Shown: positions 1 through 8,844, numbered from the stretch's first letter. The stretch is 36,151 nt of DNA from Aerophototrophica crusticola (GCA_001939945.1 MOEB01000041.1:1-36151), one strand, 5' to 3'. The notes: generated from the sequence alone by a model not told the origin. A program made the numbers and translations.

Positions 1-144
1 CGATAGGTAGGCGCCCGCCGCGGCGTCGCCGCCGGGGGCCGCCGGCCACTGGCCCATGGTCGCCAGCACGTCCACGAAGCCGCGGACGCGGGCGTCCGCC
101 GCCGGGGCGGCGGCCTGCGCGTCCAAACTGTCCCGGTAACCCAT
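1..144 (-). CDS. Hypothetical protein, N-terminal fragment (runs off window)
   Basis: An open frame runs from an ATG at 144-142 to the left edge without a stop, giving 48 residues that begin MGYRDSLDAQAAA and are rich in Ala, Gly and Asp. A GGGGGA ribosome-binding sequence lies just upstream of the ATG, which supports this start. The stretch is soluble-looking, with no signal peptide or membrane segment. I do not recognise the family, and the rest of the gene is outside the window. Confidence 0.55.
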   Translation of the reverse strand, partial: MGYRDSLDAQAAAPAADARVRGFVDVLATMGQWPAAPGGDAAAGAYLS

Positions 145-371
145 TCCCGTCCCCCAAAGGCTGGCGTCGGCCCCAGGCTAGGGCGCCTCCCGGAGGCGAT
201 GGTCCCGATCTTGCTGCCCCGGCACGGTCCCGCGGCGCCGTTCCCCAGGGGCACGCGGCAGACTCTGCCGTGGCCCGGCCAGACCCGTTTCCAGCCTGTG
301 GGAAACGGGTCCAGTACGGCGTCAGGCGTGAGGTGAAGGGGCGGTGTTTTGGCACCAGCAGGAGAGCCGCC

Positions 372-590
372 ATGAAGATGTACCGCGGGACGCTGCCGGC
401 CATGCCCGGCGCGGGCGCCCCCTCCCGCCAGTGCTTGGCCCGCCGCATCGTCCGCCAGGACACGCTGGAGCGCCAGGTCCGCCAAGGGGAGGAAGGCCGC
501 AACGCCGCCGCACCAAGCATACGCCGGCAGTTCACAACCAGCGACGCACGCATAAAACTAGGAAGCCTCTACCCATCACCTCAGTGCTGA
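372..590 (+). CDS. Possible small basic protein
   Basis: A 72-codon frame starts at an ATG preceded by AGGAGAGCCGCC, a good Shine-Dalgarno at normal spacing. The product begins MKMYRGTLPAMPG and is Arg- and Gln-rich, with no recognised domain. It is the only plausible gene in the 145-740 interval. Long chance frames are common at this GC content and the last third of the frame looks non-coding, so the call rests mainly on the ribosome-binding site. I see nothing else in the interval apart from the hairpin next to ilvD. Confidence 0.3.
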   Translation: MKMYRGTLPAMPGAGAPSRQCLARRIVRQDTLERQVRQGEEGRNAAAPSIRRQFTTSDARIKLGSLYPSPQC

Positions 591-708
591 CGGAGCACTA
601 ATCTTTCGTTTTCCTCAATCGCCCCCAGATCGGGGTCCGGGGCAGGCTCCGCCGCATCCGCGGCTTGGCTTACGTGAGCATGGGCCCCCGCGGCGGCAGT
701 TGCCGCCG

Positions 709-739
709 GAGCGTGTTTACGGTCAGCGTAAACACGCTC
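709..739 (-). terminator. Hairpin immediately after ilvD
   Basis: A perfect 13-bp inverted repeat (709-721 paired with 727-739, loop GTCAG) abuts the ilvD stop codon at 740-742. Its stem contains GTGTTTACG and CGTAAACAC. No T tract follows on the minus strand, so it is either an imperfect intrinsic terminator or a 3'-end stabilising hairpin. Confidence 0.55.
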
Positions 740-2596
740 TCAGCGCTTCCGCCGCAGCTGTGACACGTCCCGCACTGCCCCCCGGGCCGCGGAGGTGGTC
801 AGGGCGGCATAGGCTTGCAACGCCGCGCTGACGGGCCGCACCCGGTTCTCTGGCTGCCAGGCCGCGTCGCCCCTCGCCTCCATGGCGGCGCGGCGGCGGG
901 CCAGCTCCTCAGGCGCCACGTCCAGGTGGATGACGCGGTTGGGGATGTCGATACGGATGGTGTCCCCCTCCTCCACCAGCCCGATGGTGCCGCCCTCCGC
1001 CGCCTCGGGTGAGGCATGGCCGATGGACAGGCCCGACGTCCCGCCGGAGAAGCGTCCGTCGGTGACCAGGGCGCAGGCCTTGCCCAGGCCCTTCGACTTC
1101 AGATAGCTGGTGGGGTACAGCATCTCCTGCATGCCGGGGCCGCCCTTCGGCCCCTCATACCGGATCAGCACCACGTCGCCGGCCTGGATGCGGTTGCCCA
1201 GGATGGCGGAGACGGCATCATCCTGGCTTTCGAACACCCGGGCGGGGCCGCTGAAGGTGAGGGCGGAGGGGTCCACGCCCGCCGTCTTCACGATGCAGCC
1301 TTCCTCCGCCAGGTTGCCGAACAGCACGGCCAGACCGCCGTCGCGGCTAAAGGCGTGGTCCAGGTCGCGGATCACGCCGCCTGACCGGTCCAGGTCCAGC
1401 TCCTTGTACCGGCGGGACTGGCTGAAGGCGACCTGGGTCGGGACGCCGCCGGGGCCGGCGCGGAAGAAGGTGTGCACGGTCTCATCGCTTGTCCGCTTCA
1501 CGTCCCAGCGGTCCAGCGCCCCGGCAAGCGTGCGGGCGTGGACGGTCGGCACGGTCGTGTCGATCAGGCCGGCGCGGTCCAGCTCCCCCAGGATGCCCAT
1601 GATGCCGCCGGCCCGGTGCACGTCCTCGATATGCACGTTGGCGACGGACGGGGCCACCTTGCAGAGCTGCGGCACCTCCCGCGACAGGCGGTCGATGTCG
1701 GCCATGGCGAAGTCCACCCCCGCTTCCTGCGCCGCGGCCAGCAGGTGCAGCACCGTGTTGGTGCTGCCGCCCATGGCGATGTCCAGGGCCATGGCGTTGG
1801 CGAAGGCGGTGCGGCTGGCGATGGTGCGCGGCAGGGCGGTGGCGTCGTCCTGGTCGTACCAACGGCGGCACAGCTCCACGACCAGGTGCCCGGCCTGGAG
1901 GAACAGCTCTTTCCGGTCGGCATGGGTGGCGACCACCGTGCCGTTGCCGGGCAGGCTCAGGCCCAGGGCCTCTGTCAGGCAGTTCATGGAGTTGGCGGTG
2001 AACATGCCGGAGCAGGAGCCGCAGGTGGGGCAGGCGCTGCGCTCAACCGCCTGCACCTCCTCGTCCGTGTAGCGGTCGTCGGCGGCCACCACCATGGCGT
2101 CGATCAGGTCCACCGCCTTTTGCTCGCCCCGCAGCAGGACCTTGCCCGCCTCCATCGGCCCGCCGGAGACGAAGACCACGGGGATGTTCAGCCGCAGGGC
2201 CGCCATCAGCATGCCGGGCGTGATCTTGTCGCAATTGCTGATGCAGACCAGCGCGTCGGCGCAGTGGGCATTCACCATGTACTCCACCGCGTCGGCGATC
2301 AGCTCCCGCGAGGGCAGGCTGTACAGCATGCCCGCATGGCCCATGGCGATGCCGTCATCCACGGCGATGGTGTTGAACTCCTTCGCCACCCCACCCGCGG
2401 CCTCCACCGCGCCGGCGACCAGTTGGCCCATGTCCTTCAGGTGGACGTGGCCGGGGACGAACTGGGTGAAGCTGTTGGCGATGGCGACGATGGGCTTGCC
2501 GAAGTCGCCCTCCTTCATGCCCGTGGCACGCCACAGCCCGCGGGCGCCCGCCATGTTGCGGCCATGGGTGGAGGTACGGGAACGGAGCTGGGGCAA
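740..2596 (-). CDS. ilvD: Dihydroxy-acid dehydratase
   Basis: IlvD dehydrates 2,3-dihydroxy-isovalerate and 2,3-dihydroxy-3-methylvalerate to the 2-keto acids in valine, leucine and isoleucine synthesis. It is cytosolic and needs an Fe-S cluster and Mg. The 618-residue product is full length (E. coli IlvD is 616) and collinear with the family. The N-terminal [20 protein letters not shown] block, Asp81, the NCDK motif with Cys122 and Lys124, and [11 protein letters not shown] with Cys195 are all visible. The start is a TTG, chosen because the protein aligns with IlvD from its first residues and because AGAGG precedes it by 7 nt. The gene stands alone. No leader peptide or attenuator was seen in the roughly 220 bp upstream. 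Confidence 0.97.
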   Translation of the reverse strand: MPQLRSRTSTHGRNMAGARGLWRATGMKEGDFGKPIVAIANSFTQFVPGHVHLKDMGQLVAGAVEAAGGVAKEFNTIAVDDGIAMGHAGMLYSLPSRELIADAVEYMVNAHCADALVCISNCDKITPGMLMAALRLNIPVVFVSGGPMEAGKVLLRGEQKAVDLIDAMVVAADDRYTDEEVQAVERSACPTCGSCSGMFTANSMNCLTEALGLSLPGNGTVVATHADRKELFLQAGHLVVELCRRWYDQDDATALPRTIASRTAFANAMALDIAMGGSTNTVLHLLAAAQEAGVDFAMADIDRLSREVPQLCKVAPSVANVHIEDVHRAGGIMGILGELDRAGLIDTTVPTVHARTLAGALDRWDVKRTSDETVHTFFRAGPGGVPTQVAFSQSRRYKELDLDRSGGVIRDLDHAFSRDGGLAVLFGNLAEEGCIVKTAGVDPSALTFSGPARVFESQDDAVSAILGNRIQAGDVVLIRYEGPKGGPGMQEMLYPTSYLKSKGLGKACALVTDGRFSGGTSGLSIGHASPEAAEGGTIGLVEEGDTIRIDIPNRVIHLDVAPEELARRRAAMEARGDAAWQPENRVRPVSAALQAYAALTTSAARGAVRDVSQLRRKR

Positions 2597-2724
2597 GACG
2601 GGCCTCTTGGCAATCTACGGAAAGGAATGGGCGACGGATTGGATCAGAGATTGCCGGATCGGGCTGGACTGGTGTTATGACATTGCTGCAATGCGGGGCG
2701 GCATGGCGGGGTTGGAGCCAGGGA

Positions 2725-2743
2725 ACACGGATGGACACGGATC
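2725..2743. repeat. ACACGGATGG-type repeat, left copy
   Basis: Two ACACGGAT units in tandem (2725-2732 and 2736-2743). They are the near-exact reverse complement of the TCCGTGT units at 3384-3400, on the other side of the AT-rich membrane-protein gene. Confidence 0.6.
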
Positions 2744-2818
2744 CGCTTCACGGGACATGGAAGGCTCGATAGAAGCTTGGAATCTCAAATGGACGACGCC
2801 CACCCTCCCAGAAAATCT

Positions 2819-3313
2819 CTAGTACTCTTGTCGAGCCATACCTTTTCTCATACTGAAATACAGCAAGAGAGCTTTACTTATCAGGGTCGCCTGTGAACAT
2901 AATGCAAAGAACAAGCATGTAAAATAACTGTAGCCTGAAGCTGAATCGAAAAGTTTCAGTACAAAATCAGTGAACAGATAAATGGCAATCACTCCAATAA
3001 TAAAATCCTGAAGCCAAAAACGCTGCTCAGGTATCCTTCTTGAACGGTTCTCCCTGTTCATAGCCCATAGCAAATGGGATACTTGAAGGACGATGCAGAA
3101 CACGATAGGTAAAACATTGTAAACTTCTTTAGGCAAATGATCAGTATTCTCTGATGCAGATGATGAGATCCAGAAGATATTCATCCCTATCAGGTCATAG
3201 ATCAGTACAATCAGAAACGTTAATGCCGCGATTTTTGCTGCTGGATCAGAAAAATCTCTATCAAATAAATCTCTCTCTGTTTTAGGTTCAAAGTTAAGCC
3301 TGAAACTGATCAT
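2819..3313 (-). CDS. AT-rich four-helix membrane protein, unknown function
   Basis: The product is about 164 residues with four hydrophobic segments near 29-50, 66-85, 103-122 and 129-152, and a short charged N-terminus (FEPKTERDLFDRDF). I do not recognise the family. The ATG at 3313 follows AGAAAGGAA, though that motif sits closer than usual. A TTG at 3349 would add 12 residues but has no ribosome-binding site. Base composition is far more AT-rich than ilvD on one side and fumarase on the other. Imperfect inverted repeats of ACACGGA/TCCGTGT units flank the gene at 2725-2743 and 3348-3400. This suggests a horizontally acquired cassette. Confidence 0.7.
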   Translation of the reverse strand: MISFRLNFEPKTERDLFDRDFSDPAAKIAALTFLIVLIYDLIGMNIFWISSSASENTDHLPKEVYNVLPIVFCIVLQVSHLLWAMNRENRSRRIPEQRFWLQDFIIGVIAIYLFTDFVLKLFDSASGYSYFTCLFFALCSQATLISKALLLYFSMRKGMARQEY

Positions 3314-3347
3314 TTCCTTTCTGCCATTTATGAGATAGGCGTCCGAC

Positions 3348-3400
3348 AATCCGTGTTATTCCGTGTAGCCGACGACGCCAGCGTCCGTGTCCGTCCGTGT
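3348..3400. repeat. TCCGTGT repeat cluster, right copy
   Basis: Four TCCGTGT units in about 53 bp: two near 3350-3366 and two at 3384-3400. They are inverted relative to the ACACGGAT units at 2725-2743. The cluster lies between the membrane-protein gene and the fumarase stop codon. Confidence 0.6.
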
Positions 3401-3463
3401 AAAACTGCACCAACGGCAATCAGGGGCGCGACCTCTCTAGCCGCGCCCCACACAAAGACCGGT

Positions 3464-5080
3464 TCAGTGCGCCCACTCGTCGAAGAAGTCGTTGCCCTTG
3501 TCGTCGGTGACGATGAAGGCGGGGAAGTCCTCGACCTCGATGCGCCAGATGGCTTCCATGCCCAGCTCGGGGAAGGCGATGCATTCCACCTTGCGGATGC
3601 AGTCCTGGGCCAGCCGGGCCGCGGCACCGCCGATGGAGCCCAGGTAGAAGCCGCCATGCTTCTTGCAGGCTTCCTTCACCGCCGGGCTGCGGTTGCCCTT
3701 GGCCAGCATGACGAAGCTGCCGCCCGCCGCCTGGAACTGGTCCACGAAGCTGTCCATGCGCCCGGCCGTGGTAGGGCCGAAGCTGCCGGAGGCGTAGCCG
3801 GTGGGGGTCTTGGCCGGGCCGGCATAGTAGATGGGGTGGTTCTTGAAGTAGTCGGGCAGGCCCTGCCCCTCTTCCAGCGCCGCCCGCAGCTTGGCATGGG
3901 CGGAATCCCGGGCCACGATCAGCGGGCCGGTCAGGGACACGCGGGTGCGGATCGGGTACTGGCTGAGGGTGCGGCGGATTTCCTCCATCGGCCGGGTCAG
4001 GTCGATGCGCACCACTTCCCCGGACAGGTCACCCTCCTGCACCTCCGGCAGGAAGCGGGCGGGGTCGCGCTCCAGCTCCTCCAGGTAGATGCCATCCTTG
4101 GTGATCTTGGCCAGCGCCTGGCGGTCGGCGGAGCAGGAGACGCCGATGCCGATGGGCAGGCTGGCGCCGTGGCGGGGCAGGCGGATCACCCGCACGTCGT
4201 GGCAGAAATACTTGCCGCCGAACTGGGCGCCGATGCCCAGGCCCTGGGCCAGCACATGGACCTGCGCCTCCATCTCCAGGTCGCGGTAGGCGTGGCCGCT
4301 GTCGGAGCCCTGCGTGGGCAGGCCGTCATAGTAGCGGGCGGAGGCCAGCTTGACCGTCTTCAGGTTCTGCTCCGCGCTCAAGCCCCCGATCACCACCGCC
4401 AGATGGTAGGGCGGGCAGGCTGACGTACCGAGGGAGGCGATCTTGTCCTTCAGGAAAGGCACCAGCCGGTCCGGCGCCAACACCGACGGCGTCGCCTGGA
4501 ACAGGAAGGTCTTGTTGGCCGACCCGCCGCCCTTGGCCATGAACAGGAACTTGTAGGCGTCGTCCCCGTCGGCGAAGATCTCGATCTGGCCGGGCAGGTT
4601 GGTGCGGGTGTTCTTTTCCTCGAACATGGAGAGCGGCGCCACCTGGCTGTAGCGCAGGTTCCGCTTCTGGTAGGCGTCCAGGATGCCGCCGGACAGGGCC
4701 GTTTCATCGGCCCCCTTGGTCCAGACCCGCCGGCCCTTCTTGCCCATGACGATGGCCGTGCCCGTGTCCTGGCACATGGGCAGCACACCGCCCGCGGCGA
4801 TGCCGGCGTTTTTAAGAAGATCGAGCGCCACGAACCTGTCGTTTGATGATGCTTCCGGATCCGCCAGGATGGCGCGGAGCTGGGCCAAGTGGCCGGGGCG
4901 CAGCAGGTGGTTGATGTCGATGAAGGCCTGCTCCGCCAACAGCCGCAGCCCCTCCGGCTCCACCTTCAGGATCGTCTCCCCCTCGAACTCGGCGGTGGAG
5001 ACGTAATCGCTGGTGAGCTTGCGATAGGGGGTGGTGTCGGGGCCGAGGGGGAACAGGCTGAAACCGCTGTCCTGCGCCAT
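3464..5080 (-). CDS. fumA: Class I (4Fe-4S) fumarate hydratase
   Basis: Class I fumarase interconverts fumarate and malate in the TCA cycle using an oxygen-sensitive 4Fe-4S cluster. The 538-residue product has the expected length and both family halves: the N-terminal hydratase region to about residue 320 and the C-terminal domain with the SLTGPL and ARDSAHAK motifs. Cluster cysteines are Cys103 (PMCQDTGTA), Cys222 (TSACPPYH) and Cys316 (GVSCSADR). The frame stays open upstream to 5428, but [13 protein letters not shown] is the natural start; the extension is low-complexity and unlike the family. The ribosome-binding site is weak. There is no operon partner. A possible small RNA ends in the opposite direction upstream. 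Confidence 0.96.
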   Translation of the reverse strand: MAQDSGFSLFPLGPDTTPYRKLTSDYVSTAEFEGETILKVEPEGLRLLAEQAFIDINHLLRPGHLAQLRAILADPEASSNDRFVALDLLKNAGIAAGGVLPMCQDTGTAIVMGKKGRRVWTKGADETALSGGILDAYQKRNLRYSQVAPLSMFEEKNTRTNLPGQIEIFADGDDAYKFLFMAKGGGSANKTFLFQATPSVLAPDRLVPFLKDKIASLGTSACPPYHLAVVIGGLSAEQNLKTVKLASARYYDGLPTQGSDSGHAYRDLEMEAQVHVLAQGLGIGAQFGGKYFCHDVRVIRLPRHGASLPIGIGVSCSADRQALAKITKDGIYLEELERDPARFLPEVQEGDLSGEVVRIDLTRPMEEIRRTLSQYPIRTRVSLTGPLIVARDSAHAKLRAALEEGQGLPDYFKNHPIYYAGPAKTPTGYASGSFGPTTAGRMDSFVDQFQAAGGSFVMLAKGNRSPAVKEACKKHGGFYLGSIGGAAARLAQDCIRKVECIAFPELGMEAIWRIEVEDFPAFIVTDDKGNDFFDEWAH

Positions 5081-5159
5081 GGTGCCGTTTCTTTCGCTGG
5101 GGGACGCCAAACCTGCGGCTTCATACAAAGTTCGGCGCGCGAAGGCGAGGGGGCAGGTT

Positions 5160-5317
5160 GTCTCGGACGCCCAGGATCGGGCGCAGGAACCCAGGGTTGA
5201 GGATGGTTGACAGGCGGCGGTCGGGAGCCCATTCTCTATGTATCGTTCGAACTGCTCATCGGTTTCTCCGATGCGTACCACCCCCCAGGCTATGCTACGG
5301 CCTGGGGGGTTCTTTTT
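5160..5317 (+). ncRNA. Candidate small RNA ending in an intrinsic terminator
   Basis: A strong plus-strand terminator at 5280-5317 has no plus-strand gene upstream; the nearest gene, fumarase, runs the other way. Just before it sits a perfect 6-bp hairpin (5257-5262 with 5268-5273, loop TTTCT). Two adjacent hairpins ending in a U tract are typical of trans-acting small RNAs. The 5' end given is a guess, no promoter was assigned, and I could not match a known RNA family. Confidence 0.25.
5280..5317 (+). terminator. Strong rho-independent terminator
   Basis: An 11-bp perfect stem (5280-5290 ACCCCCCAGGC with 5300-5310) with a 9-nt loop is followed by TCTTTTTT. The T tract is on the plus strand only, so it serves a plus-strand transcript. 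Confidence 0.8.
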
Positions 5318-5363
5318 TGGGGGACGGAGGGGGGCCGCCGGCCCGGCCCCAACCCCCTGCTGC

Positions 5364-5447
5364 TCAAAGCATGACCAGCAGGGCCACCGCAGCCACCAGC
5401 AACTGCGCGAACGCGATTGCCAGCGCATACCGTTCGAATCTACTCAA
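5364..5447 (-). CDS. 27-residue single-span membrane peptide
   Basis: A TTG at 5447 lies 7 nt after a perfect AGGAGG (AAAGGAGG on the minus strand). It opens a 27-residue frame reading roughly (M)[14 protein letters not shown] then [12 protein letters not shown]. The charged N-terminal SRFER followed by about 20 hydrophobic residues gives one transmembrane helix. Size and layout resemble small membrane peptides such as CydX or KdpF accessory subunits, but the sequence matches neither family. No ATG is available. The case rests on the ribosome-binding site and the clean helix. Confidence 0.45.
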   Translation of the reverse strand: MSRFERYALAIAFAQLLVAAVALLVML

Positions 5448-5734
5448 CCAGATTCCTCCTTTCTGCCCCCTGATTGGGCCCTGGGGACCGGGGTTGCCCC
5501 CGGTTGCTACCCCCGTCGGCCCGCAGCCCCGTCTGCGACCCGGGCCGGTCGGGACCCGTTCGCCGGACTGGCCGGTTTGCCCGGCTCCATCCGGCGCGAT
5601 CACACGGCAGGCTGGCAGGGCGGGCTTATCATACATGTCATGCTAGTATAGGGAATGTGCGGAGTTCGTTCAGTCTCATATCCGTCCTGCGGGGTCGATC
5701 CCAAAGGCGGAAGGTTCGCAGAGGGGGAGGAGGC

Positions 5735-6214
5735 ATGCGCGACGCTGACGCGGTGATCCGCACGGCGACCCTCGCCGACGCCGCGCCCCTGTTCGAGCTG
5801 CACCAGCAATCCGTGCGCGCCTTCTGCGCCGGGGCCTATTCCCCGGCAAACCTGGGCGCCTGGTTCCACGACCGCACGCCGGACATCTACCGGCCTTGGC
5901 TGGAAGAGGGGCGGGTCTGGCTGGCGGAGAGCGGGGGAGGGCTGGTCGGCTTCTGCGGTGCGGTCCCGGGGGAGGTCACGCTGCTCTACATCCGGCCGGA
6001 CCAAGCGGGCCGCGGCTTGGGCACGCGGCTGTTCCACCATGCCTGCGCCCAGGCGGCGGTCGGATATGAAGGGCCGCTGGCGGTCACGGCCCTGCTGAAC
6101 GCGGCTTCCTTCTATGAGCGCCATGGGTTCGTGGCCGTGGGCGAGTCCCATTTCACCCGCGGGGACCCGCTCCTTTATTACCGGACCATCAAGATGCTAC
6201 GGCCCCCGCCCTAA
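5735..6214 (+). CDS. GNAT-family N-acetyltransferase
   Basis: The 159-residue product has the GCN5-related acetyltransferase fold, which moves an acetyl group from acetyl-CoA to an amine. Visible features are an N-terminal IRTATLADAAPLFELH strand and helix, the beta4 segment VTLLYIRPDQAG, the CoA pyrophosphate loop RGLGTRL, and the C-terminal ASFYERHGFVAVGE found in nearly all GNATs. The ATG at 5735 follows GAGGGGGAGGAGG, a very strong ribosome-binding site. The substrate cannot be inferred. The gene is convergent with flgD and their ends overlap by 3 bp. Confidence 0.9.
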   Translation: MRDADAVIRTATLADAAPLFELHQQSVRAFCAGAYSPANLGAWFHDRTPDIYRPWLEEGRVWLAESGGGLVGFCGAVPGEVTLLYIRPDQAGRGLGTRLFHHACAQAAVGYEGPLAVTALLNAASFYERHGFVAVGESHFTRGDPLLYYRTIKMLRPPP

Positions 6215-6861
6215 CCCGCCGACACCACCGCGTCACGGTTGACCTCCACACCGGTGTCTAGGCGCAGCAGGGTCTCGCCGGCGTCGCGGCGGACACGCTT
6301 CACCAGGGCATCGAAGGTGACGGTACTGTCCAGGGCCTTGCCGGCCGCGTTCACGACGCCGATGTCCAGCACATACGGCCCATCGGGCATGGCCGTGCCG
6401 TCGGCAGCCTTGCCGTCCCAGGTGAAGGTCTTGGTGCCCGGTGACGCTTGCACGGGTACCGTGCGAACCAGCCGCCCCTGGTCGTCCAGGATGCGGACCT
6501 CCACCGCCGCGGCCCCGTCGGGCACGGTGTAGCGGGCGGTGAGCTTGCCGTCCTTCAGGCCGACCGTGTTGCCCTCGATCTCCACCTGCTTGCCCAGGTA
6601 GGCCAGGTCCAGCCGGTCGCTGCTGGCCCGCAGTTCCTGGAGCACGTCGGCAAGCTTGCCGTTGGACTGCACCGCCTGCTCGACGGAGGAGAACTGGGCG
6701 AGCTGGCTGACCCATTGGGTCGCGTCCACCGGGGCCATGGGGTCCTGGTTGGCGAGCTGGGCGGTCAGCAGCTTCAGGAAGCTCTGCGTGTCCGTGGTCA
6801 GCCGGGCCTGCGCGGCCTGGGAAGCGGCATCGCCCAGGGTGGTGGGGGTGACGGTGGTCAT
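6211..6861 (-). CDS. flgD: Flagellar hook-capping protein FlgD
   Basis: FlgD forms the cap under which FlgE hook subunits polymerise, outside the cell at the tip of the growing hook. The 216-residue product has the conserved N-terminal segment FLKLLTAQLANQDPMAPVD and the following QLAQFSSVEQ, then the FlgD Ig-like/tudor region (LGKQVEIEG...VEVRILDDQGRLVRTV...FTWDGK). It is encoded 14 bp after fliK on the same strand, so the pair is almost certainly cotranscribed. No other flagellar genes are in the window. Confidence 0.96.
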   Translation of the reverse strand: MTTVTPTTLGDAASQAAQARLTTDTQSFLKLLTAQLANQDPMAPVDATQWVSQLAQFSSVEQAVQSNGKLADVLQELRASSDRLDLAYLGKQVEIEGNTVGLKDGKLTARYTVPDGAAAVEVRILDDQGRLVRTVPVQASPGTKTFTWDGKAADGTAMPDGPYVLDIGVVNAAGKALDSTVTFDALVKRVRRDAGETLLRLDTGVEVNRDAVVSAG

Positions 6862-6875
6862 GGGCGGTTTCCCTT

Positions 6876-8093
6876 TCAGACCTGGATATCGACAAGCCCG
6901 TCCAACCTGCGGGCGATGGGGGCAAGGGGGCCGGGCTCCACCTCGGCTTGGTCGAGTCGGTAGGCGCGGCCACCCTGGGGCGATGGCTGCTGTCCCGGCT
7001 GGTCCTGGCGCGGGGCGTCGCGGAGGGAGAACTGCAACCCGTCGGGCTGGAGCTTCAGCCCGCCCTGCTCCAGCGCCCGCTCCATGCCGCGGGCATCGCG
7101 CTGGAGCAGGTCCAGGGTGGACTGCCGGTCGGCGGCCACCAGGGCGTTGACCTTGCCGTCCTGCACCTCGATCCGCACCTCCACCCGGCCCAGTTCCTCC
7201 GGCGTCAGGCGGAGGGTCAGGGTGGTGGGGCGGCCTTCCGCCAGGGCAGGTTCAAGCTTGGCCATCACTTGGGCGCTGGGGGGCGGGGGGCTCGCGGGGG
7301 CGGGGCGGTGGGGGGCATGGATGGCCTCCCCACCCGGCGCGGCTGGGATGGCAGCAGCACCGGAACCGGCCGGCAGGACGGTGGCCAGCGGCTCCGCCCC
7401 ACCTTCCTTCTTCGTCGGCGCCACCATGACGGGCGCGGGGCGCGCCGGGTCCGCGGCAGGCGCTTGCAGGACGGGCTTCCCGGGACGGGCCGCCGCGGGG
7501 GGTGCTGCCGGGGCGGCCGTCTCCGCCGCCACGGCGGGACTGGCCACAGGGAGGCCGCCGGCAGCCGAAGGCCCGGTCGTCGGCGCAGCTGCCGGCAGGG
7601 TGCCGGCCCCCGCGGGCACGCCCCCGGCAAGCGGCTTTGGGACCTGGGCCGCGCCAGCCGGATCACCGGGGTCCGGCGGCTGGACAGTGACGGGCACCGG
7701 GAGCTGGTCACCTTGCGCTGGAGCGGTCCCGACCGTCCCCGGGGCAGCCGTGGGCATGATGGCGGGACCGGGCACCGCCGCTTGCTGCTGCCCTGGGGCC
7801 GGCGGGACCGGGCCGGCCGCCAGGGCCGTACCCGCCGGCACCGGCACCTCCACCGGCTGCACCGGCAAGGGAAGCTGCACCACGGCGGCCACCAACCCCG
7901 GGTCCCCGTTGGGCGGCGCCTGCCTGACCGGGCGGCGCTGCGGCGGGGCCGGGGCATCTTCGGTCGCTGGAGGCTGATCCCCGGTCACCAGGGCCTCGAA
8001 GCGCGCGGGCGCCGGCGACGCGGCGTCGCGCCCGGGGCGGGCGGGGGCCGGGTCCGCCGGGGCGGGCGGCAGTATGGGGAGGTCGGCGATCAT
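6876..8093 (-). CDS. fliK: Flagellar hook-length control protein FliK
   Basis: FliK is the secreted molecular ruler that sets hook length and triggers the export switch. The 405-residue product has a long Pro/Ala/Gly-rich, low-complexity N-terminal ruler region (about residues 1-280) and a conserved C-terminal switch domain, including TLTLRLTPEELGRVEVRIEV and NALVAADRQSTLDLL and ending near LQPDGLQFSL. The ATG at 8093 (MIADLPILPPAP) is chosen because the longer open frame upstream looks non-coding. The ribosome-binding site there is weak. The gene precedes flgD, a usual neighbour. Confidence 0.92.
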   Translation of the reverse strand: MIADLPILPPAPADPAPARPGRDAASPAPARFEALVTGDQPPATEDAPAPPQRRPVRQAPPNGDPGLVAAVVQLPLPVQPVEVPVPAGTALAAGPVPPAPGQQQAAVPGPAIMPTAAPGTVGTAPAQGDQLPVPVTVQPPDPGDPAGAAQVPKPLAGGVPAGAGTLPAAAPTTGPSAAGGLPVASPAVAAETAAPAAPPAAARPGKPVLQAPAADPARPAPVMVAPTKKEGGAEPLATVLPAGSGAAAIPAAPGGEAIHAPHRPAPASPPPPSAQVMAKLEPALAEGRPTTLTLRLTPEELGRVEVRIEVQDGKVNALVAADRQSTLDLLQRDARGMERALEQGGLKLQPDGLQFSLRDAPRQDQPGQQPSPQGGRAYRLDQAEVEPGPLAPIARRLDGLVDIQV

Positions 8094-8143
8094 GCGGGGT
8101 CCCGTCGGCTTCTCAGGCCCCCACCCTAGCCGCCGCTCTTTAA

Positions 8144-8201
8144 GCCGGGTTTTAAGCGGCCCCTGGCCCCCATCGCTGCATGAAACCAGCTTTAACCCGG
8201 C
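8144..8201. promoter_or_regulatory. Inverted repeat in fliK divergent promoter region
   Basis: GCCGGGTTTTAAGC (8144-8157) is closely mirrored by GCTTTAACCCGGC (8189-8201) about 31 bp away. It lies between the divergent fliK and the small gene at 8242. It could be an operator or a leader hairpin. No sigma-28 or sigma-54 promoter could be assigned with confidence. Confidence 0.3.
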
Positions 8202-8241
8202 CATGGCAGGGTTGGCCCCAAGTCCACCGGAGCCCGTACCC

Positions 8242-8472
8242 ATGCCCCCTGCCCCGCTGACCGCCCGCCGCGCCCAGGTGCTGGAGAGCTGCCGCCAGGC
8301 CGTGGCCGGCTGTGACGAGGCCACCCTGGCAAGGCTGGGCCACCTGTTGGACACCATCGCCGGGGGCGCGTCGCTGGAGGGTTACAGCCTGTCCGCCTGC
8401 CCGTCGCATCCCCTGCCCGACCGCGCGGCCCGCTTGCTGGCCTTGCTGGACCCCGCCATGGGCCAGGCCTGA
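8242..8472 (+). CDS. Small hypothetical protein beside fliK
   Basis: The product has 76 residues and starts MPPAPLTARRAQVLESCRQA. It is predicted mostly helical, with one LARLGHLLDTIAGG helix. The ATG at 8242 has GGAG 8 nt upstream; an in-frame ATG at 8203 would add 13 Pro-rich residues. I recognise no family. Its position, divergent from fliK-flgD, would fit a small flagellar or regulatory protein, but that is only context. It converges on the decayed kinase with a hairpin between the stops. Confidence 0.55.
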   Translation: MPPAPLTARRAQVLESCRQAVAGCDEATLARLGHLLDTIAGGASLEGYSLSACPSHPLPDRAARLLALLDPAMGQA

Positions 8473-8485
8473 GGGACCTCAGGCC
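8466..8485. terminator. Palindrome between convergent stop codons
   Basis: A perfect 9-bp inverted repeat, GGCCTGAGG then GA then CCTCAGGCC, covers the stop codons of the small gene at 8242 and the kinase remnant at 8479. It could act as a bidirectional terminator. No T tract is present and the loop is very short. Confidence 0.35.
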
Positions 8486-8784
8486 CAGGGGCTGCGTCCC
8501 GGGCGCACCAGCACGTCGGGAAGGATGACCGTGCAGCACAGGCCCGCCGGGTCCCACACCCGCTCCAGGCTGCCGGCCGGTTGCAGCCGCACCAGCCGTT
8601 CCAGCAGCACGCTGCCGAAACCACGCCGCCCCGGTCCCGCCAGTCCAGGACCAAACCCGTGCCGGGCTCCTGGGATGTCCGGCAGGGCGTCGGCCAACCC
8701 GCGGGCATCGGCACCGGCCCACTTGGCCAAGCCCCCCAGTTCCCGGTTCGGCTCCGTCGATCCCGTCATGCCGGCTCCGGGCAC
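8479..8784 (-). pseudogene. Remnant of an HWE-type sensor histidine kinase (C-terminal ATPase end)
   Basis: The last 50 residues of this 101-residue frame read like the end of the ATP-binding domain of HWE/HisKA_2 kinases: RRGFGSVLLERLV, then LERVWDPAGLCCTVILP. The preceding beta strand (GLVLDWRDRGG) is readable only in another minus-strand frame covering about 8630-8680, so the two parts are out of frame. The phosphoacceptor H-box and N-box are absent, and the product is much shorter than any functional kinase. I read it as a frameshifted, truncated remnant, with moderate certainty. Confidence 0.5.
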
Positions 8785-8844
8785 CCCTTACAGCCCAAAA
8801 TTGCATCTCACCGTATGGGGTGGCGGGAGACCTGTCCACTTGGC

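Noticed and set aside
5238-5300. tRNA-like TTCGAA segment before the terminator
   Set aside because: No acceptor, D or anticodon arms could be folded around it.
5081-5428. N-terminal extension of fumarase (frame open to 5428)
   Set aside because: The extension passes through the opposite-strand terminator, is unlike the family, and the protein has its normal length from the ATG at 5080.
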